NCBI GenBank assembly: GCA_038225095.1
Contig: JBBREZ010000308.1
Coordinates: 1 to 8,422, forward strand
Origin: JAPLGZ01 sp038225095
GTDB lineage: Bacteria; Chloroflexota; Anaerolineae; Caldilineales; Caldilineaceae
Direction: 5' to 3'
Length of the DNA stretch: 8,422 bases
Shown: piece by piece, positions 1 through 5,540 of the stretch
Position numbering within the stretch: the stretch's first letter is position 1
How the letters are laid out: every line of letters begins with the position of its first letter
Position numbers and translations under genes: made by a program
The notes under the pieces: model-generated
Database searches by the model: none
Seen by the model: the letters and a program-made list of their open reading frames with translations, nothing else
Told to the model about the DNA's origin: nothing

Positions 1-16
1 ACAGTGAAAGGAAGGT

Positions 17-38
17 GACGCTTCAGAATCGAAGCGTC
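17..38. terminator. Perfect inverted repeat, possible terminator of the 86-residue gene
   Basis: GACGCTTC (17-24) and GAAGCGTC (31-38) form an 8-bp stem with a 6-nt loop, about 70 nt beyond the stop codon of the minus-strand gene at 106-366. Read on the minus strand, the stem is followed by a pyrimidine-rich stretch (ACCTTCCTTTC) rather than a true U-tract, so intrinsic termination is plausible but weak. On the plus strand nothing T-rich follows. Confidence 0.3.
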
Positions 39-105
39 AATATGGATCATGCTGAAGCATCGTCCGCAGTAGCGTCCGAACCGCTTAGCCCCTCATATCC
101 CAAAG

Positions 106-366
106 CTAAAGACATTGGGTTTCACGGGGCATCCTAATGAAGGCATCATTCGCAACCGGACAGCTGGCAATGTCAATCTGTTCCCCCTGGTAGTTACTAA
201 TCACCCATTGCTTCGCTTGTTCCGGTCGGGCGATGCTGAAACGAGCACCTTCTTGGGTCAGATCGACCTCATGATATTCCGCCAAGTCAGTAATGACTGC
301 TTGCATCCGAGGGCTGGCGACTGGGGTTTCGGCGCGGCGCTGGTAGTGGTATTCGGGCGAGGGCAT
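106..366 (-). CDS. Small hypothetical protein, 86 residues
   Basis: I do not recognise the family. The protein is small, soluble-looking and mixed in charge, with no signal peptide or membrane segment. The central part (about residues 20-65) has ordinary globular composition, for example DLAEYHEVDLTQEGARFSIA followed by a KQWVISNYQGEQID stretch, which favours a real gene over a chance frame. A plus-strand frame of the same length overlaps it but has poorer composition. The start is an ATG at 366. No clear Shine-Dalgarno precedes it. A -10-like TATACT lies at 383-378 on the minus strand, which would leave a leader of only a few bases. The inverted repeat at 17-38 may end its transcript. The neighbouring minus-strand gene at 461-825 is broken, so this may be a degenerating accessory region. 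Confidence 0.5.
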   Translation of the reverse strand: MPSPEYHYQRRAETPVASPRMQAVITDLAEYHEVDLTQEGARFSIARPEQAKQWVISNYQGEQIDIASCPVANDAFIRMPRETQCL

Positions 367-460
367 AGCTGCTGAGTAGTATAGCGGATATCTTCATGTA
401 GTTATAGATAGCCTTCGCTCATACTTCCCCCTTTTGTAGCATGCTTGGCTGGTGACCCCG

Positions 461-825
461 TCAGGGTGGCGCTGAACCCGGCGTCCGCTGCGCCCCTGGC
501 ACGCCAATGCGATAGGTGCTCACGCGCTCCTCGAGTTTCAGCAGCATCGTGACCAACTCCCACGTTGGATCGTAGGCCGCGACCATGCGCGATGCGTCGG
601 CGTCGCTCAGCTCGTTCACCTGTTCCTGCGTGAGATAATAGAAGGGATGGCCCTGGTCGGGTGGGTGGACGGTGGTGTCCACGGTGATAGCGCCACGGCC
701 CAACGCGGCAAAGGCGGTCTGCGCTACCGGCCAAGCATAGGCAGGTTCTCAGCGAGCCAGGCCATGTCGCTCAGGCGCTCCTTGGCGGCCCACTCGGGCC
801 TCTGTGGACGGCGACATTCGGGCAT
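461..825 (-). pseudogene. Frameshifted small hypothetical protein (about 121 residues if repaired)
   Basis: Two reading frames join into one plausible protein. The first starts at ATG 825 and encodes 33 residues (begins MPECRRPQRPEWAAKERLSD, ends AWLAENLPMLGR) before TAG at 724-726. The second carries on in another frame as WPVAQTAFAALGRGAITVD and runs to TGA at 461, ending RVSTYRIGVPGAQRTPGSAPP. Adding one T to the minus-strand CTTGG, around 733-737, restores a continuous reading through ENLPML-WPVAQ. An open frame from a TTG at 703 covers only the second part. The HPFYYLTQEQVNEL and STYRI segments look like constrained protein, and I have an unverified impression of similar small proteins in Ktedonobacteria. 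No slippery heptamer is present, so mutation or a sequencing indel is likelier than programmed shifting. A -10-like TATAGT (839-834) sits 8 nt before the ATG. Confidence 0.5.
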
Positions 826-890
826 ATGGGTTTACTATACCAAAGGCGGTAGGCCCTGATACAAGGGGCGACCAGGGACGATTTCGCTTC

Positions 891-944
891 TTACCGTTTT
901 TTTACCAAACTTTTACTGATTTCTTACCCAAAACGCTTTACAAT
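891..944 (+). promoter_or_regulatory. 11-bp-phased TTACC repeats and -10 element before the coupling ATPase
   Basis: TTACC at 891, 902 and 924 and TTACT at 913 are spaced exactly 11 bp apart, so they lie on nearly one face of the helix. A further TTAC starts at 938, inside TTTACAAT. TACAAT at 939-944 is a good -10 match for transcription into the ATPase gene at 971, giving a leader of about 20 nt. No convincing -35 is present 16-18 bp upstream, where the phased motifs lie. An activator or autoregulator binding these sites is a reasonable inference. On the minus strand the motif reads GGTAA, close to the GTAAA core of the partition arrays. Confidence 0.4.
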
Positions 945-970
945 GGCCGACGAAATTCCCATAATGAACT

Positions 971-2498
971 ATGGATGGTCTGCCCTGGTTTCCATCCCGC
1001 CTGTTTCCTCATGCCAAAGCCACCGTGATCTTGGGCACGCATGGTTTGTTTGGTCTTGCGCCGGTCCATTTGGACCTCGGTACGTTCAACTCCCATCTCT
1101 ATGTCGTCGGGGCCAGTGGGCAGGGGAAAAGTAAGTTCCTCCAACAGCTACTCCTTTCAACTGGCGGTCGTTGGCCACGGCTGCGGCGTCTTTGACCCGC
1201 ATACCGACCTCGCCAGTGACCTTCTTGCACAGCTAGCCTCATATCCTAATCCGGCCTGGCTCTCAAACCCCAAAAACAGAGACCGAGTGATTTACCTCGA
1301 CCCCTCCCGGACGGATTACCTCATTCCCTGTAACCTCCTCAAAAGCAGTTGCAGCACACCGTATGAGATTGCTGAGAACGTCGTGGAGGCCTTCAGACGG
1401 GTGTGGCCGGCGACCTTAGCCGAAGCCCCACGCTTCGCCCAGATCCTGCGCAATGCCGCGCTTACCCTGTCCCTCAATGGCTTATCCTTGTTAGAGCTAG
1501 AGCCACTGTTGACGAATCGAGAGTTTCGGATGCGCTTGCTAGCGACGACGTCTGATCCCTTAGTAGTCAGTTTTTTCATGCACCAGTATGATAAATGGGG
1601 TCGAGAGCAAGCCATCTTTGCGTCGCCGGTGCTCAACAAAGTGTCTGCCTTCTTGTTCAAACCACAGGTCAGATTGATGCTCGGGGCCAACGAAAACCGT
1701 TTGGATTTTAGAGAAATCATCGACCGTGGCAAGGTGCTCATCGTCAACTTGGGCGGCTTCCATGACGAAGAAACGCAGCGTCTCCTCGGGGCATTACTTA
1801 TTACTGCCTTAGAACAGGCGGCATTTTCGCGTAGTAATCAGAGACCGGAAGCTCGGAAACCCTTTTTTGCCATGATTGATGAGTTCCCGTTGTTTTGTTC
1901 GAGAGATCAAACAAGTCTGGCGCGTATCTTGTCAGAATGCCGGAAATATCGCCTGCATTTAGGCCTTGCGCACCAGACGATTACCCAGATCCCAGGGCAA
2001 CGCATTCAAGGGGCTTTAGAGAATGCTAAACTCAAAATTATCTTTGGGACTGGACGGCAGACCGCAGAGGCGATTGTGAAAGACTTATTTTTGCCCGATC
2101 CAAAAGTGATTAAACACGAAGTAGCCGATGTAGAGGCCCAAGACCGTACCCATCCCATCTATTCCCAACTGACCGAACAATACGAAACGGCGATTCAGAA
2201 AATCCAAAAACAACCACGCCAACAGGTGTTAGTGAAGCTACCGGAGAGCGATAAAGTAATTCAGGCGAAAACGCCGGTAGTACCACCAGCCCGCATCAAT
2301 GCCGACACCTTGGCGCAATGGAAACGCTATTTAGCCAAGCAAAGGGGCAAAGCTTGCACGGAGTTAGAAGCAGAAATCAACGACCGAACGCAGCGCTTGG
2401 GTCTACCGACGATGCAAGCACAGACAACTGAATCAGCGCCAGCCGTTAATGAGGATGATGTGTGGCAACCGATCGGTGACAAACCTATTCTATTGTAA
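971..2498 (+). CDS. Type IV coupling ATPase, TraM-recognition/VirD4-TraG-like, split by a one-base frameshift
   Basis: Repaired, this is an ATPase of about 508 residues of the TraG/TraD (TraM-recognition) group, which feed DNA into conjugative type IV secretion. Frame one, from ATG 971, holds the Walker A motif GASGQGKS (residues 47-54) and ends early at TGA after 1191. The remainder lies one frame over and continues to 2498. Removing one T from CTCCTTTC (1155-1157) joins them as LLLQLAVVGHGCGVFDPHTDL, the expected continuation. Later landmarks are RVIYLDPSR, the Walker B FFAMIDEF (acidic pair near residue 303) and RKYRLHLGLAHQ (near 331), typical of this family. I see no N-terminal membrane helices, so it would be a soluble or peripheral form. 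The downstream frame is open from 1041, but its first 40 or so codons look out of frame. An isolated stop at 965 sets the upstream limit. A sequencing indel or a real null allele both fit. Confidence 0.82.
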
Positions 2499-2528
2499 TG
2501 AGGAAGCCTTCGCCAGGCAGGCAGCCCC

Positions 2529-2898
2529 GGAAAGCTGGCGCTTTCCTGACTGGGCCACAGTCTGTTTGATGGGTGCCGGGCAAGGGGCGACCCGCTGCGC
2601 AGGGAGTTTGCCTCGCAAACTAACCCCGTTGCCCTCTCGACTGGCTTGGTAGCGTGAGTCAACCTACTGATCAAAAGACAGCGGCGAGAGATCATCGAGA
2701 AGTCCAGGGCGACCGCAGGGCGTCACGGAGCAAATTCCGGCTGTTTGGAATTTTCGCAGTGATTGAGCGCAGCGAAACCCTTGACTGGCAGCCAATCAAA
2801 GCAACATATGGCTACACGAAAAGCAAAAGCTTTTCGGACGCCTCCCCGGCGAGGGGCTTTTAGTCTTGCCTATTTAGCGCAGTGAGGATGAAGGCAAG
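2529..2898. other. Hairpin-rich gap between convergent genes
   Basis: The 438 bp between the ATPase stop (2498) and the antitoxin stop (2937) hold no convincing gene but many complementary arms: GGAAAGC 2529-2535 with GCTTTCC 2540-2546; GACTG 2548-2552 with CAGTC 2558-2562; GGGCAAGGGG 2578-2587 with CCCCGTTGCCC 2624-2634 (one bulge), enclosing AGTTTGC 2605-2611 with GCAAACT 2615-2621; AGTCCAGGG 2701-2709 with CCCTTGACT 2780-2788, closing a long imperfect stem that contains AAATTCC 2732-2738 with GGAATTT 2747-2753; CGAAAAGC 2817-2824 with GCTTTTCG 2829-2836; and CTTGCC 2865-2870 with GGCAAG 2893-2898. It could be a structured RNA, a single-strand or transfer origin, or stacked terminators. I match it to no known RNA family. 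Confidence 0.45.
2840..2861 (+). terminator. Possible rho-independent terminator
   Basis: A GC-rich stem can form from GCCTCCCC and GGGGC (2840-2857), followed by TTTT (2858-2861). It lies about 340 nt beyond the coupling ATPase stop codon, immediately after the CGAAAAGC/GCTTTTCG hairpin. The U-tract is short and the stem can pair in two registers, so the assignment is weak. Confidence 0.3.
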
Positions 2899-2936
2899 CA
2901 GAAAACATTATCCGTCATGCCGCAAAAGAGTCAAGC

Positions 2937-3281
2937 CTAGAGCACAGTCGATTGCGGAACGGCATGCGGCTCTTTCGTGACCGCTACTTCTAAGACAAAT
3001 TCCTCGCCCAGGGCGTTCAGATAGCGCCGCAGTGTTCGCAAGGTGTAAGCGTCATACCCACGTTGTTCAATGCGGGCAACTTGAGCCTGCGAAACTCCCA
3101 TGCGCTCAGCAACCTGGTATTGGGTTAAGCCCGTAGCTTGGCGAGCCTCTACCAGTTGAAGCCAAAGCGCTTTCTTGCGTGCTTCCTCGGCATAGATTTG
3201 ACGAAATTCCGGGTCCGCCATTTGTTTGGCCCAGTAGTCTTCATATCGCTGTTGACCTTGTGTGATATTTTTTTCTGACAT
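2937..3281 (-). CDS. higA: Antitoxin of a HigBA-type pair, XRE/Cro helix-turn-helix
   Basis: This 114-residue protein has a helical N-terminal part (residues 10-40) and a Cro/C1-type HTH at about 43-95 (LVEARQATGLTQYQVAERMG, then SQAQVARIEQRG). The family neutralises a RelE-fold toxin and represses the shared operon by binding its promoter. It begins 5 bp after the stop of the toxin gene, the toxin-first order typical of higBA. Its ATG at 3281 is preceded by a strong AAGGAGG-type ribosome site about 10 nt away, so it has its own efficient initiation, unlike the toxin. The C-terminal stretch VLEVAV may be part of the dimer or toxin contact. Plasmid maintenance is the likely role. The family call is firm; the gene name rests on gene order and toxin type. 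Confidence 0.85.
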   Translation of the reverse strand: MSEKNITQGQQRYEDYWAKQMADPEFRQIYAEEARKKALWLQLVEARQATGLTQYQVAERMGVSQAQVARIEQRGYDAYTLRTLRRYLNALGEEFVLEVAVTKEPHAVPQSTVL

Positions 3282-3286
3282 AGGCT

Positions 3287-3655
3287 TTATCCCCTCCTTC
3301 CTTTTAGGGTTAAAAATTCTTGATAGCGACGCAGGGCCGTCTCTAGTTCACGCCGTGGGGTCCGTTGCGTTTTCTTTTGAAAACCATGCAGAAATATAAT
3401 GCGTCGGCCAGTGAAGAAAAAGTAGACGATGCGATAAATATTAGTGCTACTCTCTTCCCGCAATTCCCAGAGGTCTCCGTCTAGGTGACGCACGAGCGGC
3501 TCGCGAGCCTGCACATTGCGGAGCCGTAATTGCTCCATAGACCACCGAAACCGTGCGCGTGTCTTTAGATCCACGCTGTCTAAGAATTCTTCCACCGGAC
3601 TAGAGCCATCGGCTTCGAGATAGAATTCGGTCGTCCACTCTGCTGTTTTTTGCAT
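3287..3655 (-). CDS. higB: Toxin of a HigBA-type pair, RelE-fold Gp49-like mRNA interferase
   Basis: This 122-residue protein matches the phage-derived Gp49-like/HigB family, ribosome-dependent mRNA endonucleases of the RelE fold. Visible landmarks are SPVEEFLDSV (19-28), LWELREE (62-68), YRIVYFFFTGRRIIFLHGF (74-92) and the basic run QKKTQRTP (93-100), the usual active-site neighbourhood with R66, R75, K94 and K95. I place the start at ATG 3655. A TTG at 3691 would add 12 residues, but it is the first triplet of a perfect TTGACA -35 box, so it should lie upstream of the transcript. The predicted transcription start falls at or next to the ATG, so the toxin may be translated from a leaderless mRNA. 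The antitoxin follows 5 bp downstream. Confidence 0.87.
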   Translation of the reverse strand: MQKTAEWTTEFYLEADGSSPVEEFLDSVDLKTRARFRWSMEQLRLRNVQAREPLVRHLDGDLWELREESSTNIYRIVYFFFTGRRIIFLHGFQKKTQRTPRRELETALRRYQEFLTLKGRRG

Positions 3656-3662
3656 TATACGG

Positions 3663-3691
3663 ATTTTAGTATATTGGGGCCAAATTGTCAA
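3663..3691 (-). promoter_or_regulatory. Strong sigma-70-type promoter of the toxin-antitoxin operon
   Basis: Read on the minus strand, TTGACA (3691-3686) is separated by 17 bp from TAAAAT (3668-3663). Transcription would start about 7 nt further on, at 3656 or 3655, the A of the toxin ATG. This is the best -35/-10 pair in the window with ideal spacing. The antitoxin is expected to repress here, but I see no clear palindromic operator. Confidence 0.65.
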
Positions 3692-3747
3692 TTAGATGCA
3701 ACGAATGACCAAAAGCGAGATTATCGGATCTTCTATATAGTACATTC

Positions 3748-3822
3748 GTAAAAAAGTAACTTTTTGGTAAACACCAATTTCCATATTTACCACTTTACCA
3801 TTATTGGTACGGTAGTAAATAT
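3748..3822. repeat. 8-bp GTAAANNN array downstream of the partition operon (block 1)
   Basis: GTAAAAAA (3748) and GTAACTTT (3756) are 8 bp apart. After a 3-bp phase shift, units fall in one 8-bp register at 3767 (GTAAACAC), 3783 (minus-strand GTAAATAT), 3791 (minus-strand GTAAAGTG), 3807 (GTACGGTA) and 3815 (GTAAATAT); the units at 3775 and 3799 are degenerate. Orientation is mixed but the register holds. The pair GTAAAGTG-GTAAAT also occurs in the array upstream of parA (5127-5140). These are likely binding sites for the RHH protein encoded at 3951-4223. Confidence 0.6.
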
Positions 3823-3881
3823 AAAAACAGACAGGTTTGAGCTATTTGCTGCTCTATTCTCAAAAATGATATCCCACAGTC

Positions 3882-3921
3882 GTATAGTGGTAAAGACGTA
3901 TCTACATAAAATGGTAAATAA
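3882..3921. repeat. 8-bp GTAAANNN array downstream of the partition operon (block 2)
   Basis: Five contiguous 8-bp units in one orientation: GTATAGTG 3882, GTAAAGAC 3890, GTATCTAC 3898, ATAAAATG 3906, GTAAATAA 3914. The array ends 30 bp from the stop codon of the RHH gene. The 259-bp gap between the RHH gene and the toxin promoter region is AT-rich and holds these blocks and no gene. A centromere role is inferred from motif, spacing and position. Confidence 0.6.
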
Positions 3922-3950
3922 TTATTAGAAATAAAGTTACAAGCATACGT

Positions 3951-4223
3951 CTATACAGCTAACCCTTTTTGTTTCAGTAGTAACAGGATTGCTTCATCAA
4001 CTACATCACTCGCACTAAGATTTTCTCCATCCTTTGCCGCTTCAAAACGAATCCGCTCAATGGCAAGGATGGCTTGGTTGGTCAACGAGTACGTCTTCTT
4101 GCGGCGTTTGGTTGCATCTATAGTAGTCTTCTTTGGATCCCCGCTGCCGGCGCTTTGTTCCGCGTCCAGTTTGTTCTTAGATTTTCTCAAAGATTCAAGC
4201 GTAGAGGATTGATTACTGGCCAT
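3951..4223 (-). CDS. Ribbon-helix-helix centromere-binding partner of ParA
   Basis: This 90-residue protein has a low-complexity, charged N-terminal part (1-42, ending KRRKK) and a C-terminal ribbon-helix-helix fold: strand KKTYSL (42-47), helix 1 NQAILAIERIRFEAA (49-63), a turn at DGENLS, and helix 2 SDVVDEAILLLLKQ (72-85). Small ParA ATPases of type Ib work with such RHH dimers, which bind tandem short repeats and use a disordered N-terminal tail to stimulate ParA. The ATG at 4223 overlaps the parA stop by 11 bp, so translation is probably coupled. An AGGAG lies about 13 nt upstream inside parA. An in-frame ATG at 4286 would add 21 residues of poor composition and I reject it. The 8-bp arrays on both sides are the likely targets. 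It plays the role of ParG, omega or ParB-like proteins, but I assign no name. Confidence 0.8.
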   Translation of the reverse strand: MASNQSSTLESLRKSKNKLDAEQSAGSGDPKKTTIDATKRRKKTYSLTNQAILAIERIRFEAAKDGENLSASDVVDEAILLLLKQKGLAV

Positions 4224-4983
4224 GATGAGAGAGGATCTCCTGTGCAAACTGTTGGTAGGCCAACGCTCCGACACTAGCTGGTGCATAGGTCAACACGCTG
4301 ACATGCTGGCTATGGGCGTCGGAGACATCGACGTTTTTGGAAATGAGGGTGTTAAAGACACGGTGGCTGTAGACTTCCCGAAGTTCCTGAGCAATTTGCT
4401 GGGCTGATTTGGTCCGCTCAACTCGACAGAGCAAAAATCCTACTTCAATCTTTTTCCCCCGGCTTTGTGCAATCATACTGATGTCATCGACCAAATCGAC
4501 AATGCCTTCAATCGAAAACAAATCGGTGAATAAAGGCACAATTACCTCATCCGCGGCAAAAAGACAGTTGCGGTTTAAGAAAAGGCTTCTGGGTGGTGAA
4601 TCTATCACCGCAAAGTCAAACGTAAATTCGGTGGCAACTTCTTGTAATCGATTCAGTAATAGCCGTTGATTATCAATATATTTGACAAACTCGACTTCTG
4701 CATTCGCTAACAGCGGCCCGCTTGGAATAATAAACACTTTCGCTTCAGAGCTTGGCCTAATGGCACTTTCTGCCGGGATCTGCCGTTTTTGATCTTTGAG
4801 CAAATGATAGATGGTAAGCTCGGCATTTTTATGACCAACGAGCACCGACGTGGCACTGGCTTGTGGATCCATATCAACGACTAATACCGATTTGCCGGCG
4901 CGAGCCAGACCTGCAGCCAGATTGATAGTCGTGGTGGTTTTGGCCACGCCCCCTTTTTCATTCGAGACGACGTAAATATACAC
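4213..4983 (-). CDS. parA: ParA-family partition ATPase (type Ib)
   Basis: This 256-residue protein is a complete small ParA/MinD-type ATPase that drives plasmid segregation by ATP-dependent nonspecific DNA binding. The deviant Walker A is KGGVAKTTT (10-18, with the signature lysine K10 and catalytic K15), the A-prime motif VVDMDPQAS (35-43) and Walker B FAVIDSPP (124-131). It lacks the long N-terminal HTH extension of type Ia ParA, which fits its RHH partner. The start is a GTG at 4983 with AAAGGG about 7 nt upstream. The RHH gene overlaps its 3' end. Upstream lie a promoter (5032-5060) and an 8-bp repeat array (5071-5150) that could serve as both centromere and operator. MinD or Soj chromosomal roles are unlikely given the plasmid-type context. 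Confidence 0.93.
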   Translation of the reverse strand: MYIYVVSNEKGGVAKTTTTINLAAGLARAGKSVLVVDMDPQASATSVLVGHKNAELTIYHLLKDQKRQIPAESAIRPSSEAKVFIIPSGPLLANAEVEFVKYIDNQRLLLNRLQEVATEFTFDFAVIDSPPRSLFLNRNCLFAADEVIVPLFTDLFSIEGIVDLVDDISMIAQSRGKKIEVGFLLCRVERTKSAQQIAQELREVYSHRVFNTLISKNVDVSDAHSQHVSVLTYAPASVGALAYQQFAQEILSHHGQ

Positions 4984-5031
4984 GTATTTTGCCCTTTACC
5001 ATTTGCATGAGTGCGTTAAGGTATCTCTGAG

Positions 5032-5060
5032 ATTGTACGGGAAAGTGCCAATTCAAGCAA
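5032..5060 (-). promoter_or_regulatory. Predicted parA promoter
   Basis: On the minus strand, TTGCTT (5060-5055) and TACAAT (5037-5032) are separated by 17 bp. The -10 matches five of six consensus bases and the -35 only the TTG. The -35 starts 10 bp from the edge of the 8-bp repeat array, so protein bound to the array could affect RNA polymerase. The leader to the GTG at 4983 would be about 40 nt. Confidence 0.45.
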
Positions 5061-5070
5061 ACATACAGAG

Positions 5071-5150
5071 GTAAATCCAACTTTACTGATACAGGTATAT
5101 CCGTAAACACATAAATTGGTAAATACGTAAAGTGGTAAATCCGTATTTCA
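5071..5150. repeat. Ten-unit 8-bp repeat array upstream of parA, probable centromere/operator
   Basis: Eighty bases divide into 8-bp units in a single register: GTAAATCC 5071, AACTTTAC 5079 (GTAAAGTT on the other strand), TGATACAG 5087 (degenerate), GTATATCC 5095, GTAAACAC 5103, ATAAATTG 5111, GTAAATAC 5119, GTAAAGTG 5127, GTAAATCC 5135, GTATTTCA 5143. The core GTAAA is strongest; the last three positions vary. RHH proteins are known to bind contiguous short repeats cooperatively: omega uses 7-bp repeats and MetJ 8-bp boxes. Position directly upstream of a type Ib par operon supports a centromere that also regulates the operon. Confidence 0.7.
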
Positions 5151-5308
5151 GACCTGCGCATTTTTGCTCGATCAGGCAATGATAGATACAATCAAGCCGG
5201 TATATATGCAAGAAAACCGAATATGCGAATAAATTTATAATCGGTCACGTAGGAATGCAAGCAAAGGGGTGTTTACCGAAGGAATATCTAACCTAGAATC
5301 ACGAGAGC

Positions 5309-5344
5309 GGCTGTATCAGGGTGCGAATCCATGCTCCTACAGCC
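5309..5344. other. Inverted repeat with tRNA T-arm-like centre
   Basis: GGCTGTA (5309-5315) and TACAGCC (5338-5344) are perfect inverted arms around 22 bases. Inside, CAGGG-TGCGAAT-CCATG resembles a T-arm and CTCCTAC an acceptor 3' strand that could pair with GTAGGA at 5249-5254. No D-arm or anticodon arm can be drawn, so this is not a working tRNA. It may be an operator, an attachment-like remnant or coincidence. Apart from this repeat, I see no gene in 5151-5392. Confidence 0.25.
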
Positions 5345-5392
5345 TCGCCCTACGAACCGCTGAGGCCACCGACGAGAGAGCTTCCACCAGCG

Positions 5393-5439
5393 GCCACTGG
5401 CTAATTTGCCTTGTAGATAGCTAGTGGCAAAGGTGTAAT
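5393..5439 (+). promoter_or_regulatory. Promoter with overlapping inverted repeat before the HTH/membrane operon
   Basis: TTGTAG (5411-5416) and TGTAAT (5434-5439) are 17 bp apart, giving a predicted start near 5446. GCCACTGGCTA (5393-5403) and TAGCTAGTGGC (5418-5428) form an 11-bp inverted repeat with one G-T pair and a 14-bp centre. It spans the -35 box and most of the spacer, a typical repressor operator position. The HTH protein at 5541-5738 is an obvious candidate to bind it. Confidence 0.42.
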
Positions 5440-5481
5440 TACCCTGTACTCCATACGCCTTTCAGCGGTTTACGTTTCTGT

Positions 5482-5534
5482 CTCCGTTGGAGGGTGTTTA
5501 CTTTTTCCCTCTGTTTGCTGTAATAGTGCAGAGG
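5482..5534 (+). promoter_or_regulatory. Leader with alternative hairpins covering the Shine-Dalgarno site
   Basis: CCTCTG (5508-5513) pairs perfectly with CAGAGG (5529-5534), which contains the Shine-Dalgarno site AGAGG just before ATG 5541, so the site would be hidden. The competing pair GAGGG (5490-5494) with CCCTC (5507-5511) uses the same left arm and would free it. CTCC (5482-5485) with GGAG (5489-5492) would in turn block that competitor. This nested logic resembles a translational switch, but no ligand or family is suggested. Confidence 0.4.
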
Positions 5535-5540
5535 TAGCCT

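Noticed and set aside
2654..2863. Plus-strand open frame of 69 codons starting with GTG
   Set aside because: It lies wholly in the hairpin-rich gap, its ends fall in inverted repeats, it lacks a ribosome site and its composition is not protein-like.
3656..3691. N-terminal extension of the toxin from a TTG at 3691
   Set aside because: The TTG is part of a perfect TTGACA -35 box with an ideally spaced TAAAAT, so it should not be transcribed; ATG 3655 fits the family length.
3748..3921. CRISPR array
   Set aside because: The repeated unit is 8 bp, contiguous and degenerate; there are no spacers of constant length and no cas genes.
4224..4286. Upstream ATG (4286) for the RHH protein
   Set aside because: The added 21 residues lie entirely within parA and have no family-like composition; the 11-bp overlap from ATG 4223 is a typical coupled arrangement.
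4958..5191. Minus-strand open frame of 77 codons upstream of parA
   Set aside because: It crosses the 8-bp repeat array and the parA promoter and overlaps the parA start in another frame.
5249..5341. Class II tRNA gene of about 92 nt
   Set aside because: A T-arm-like segment and a partial acceptor pair are present, but no D-stem, no 7-nt anticodon loop and one mismatched T-stem pair can be found.
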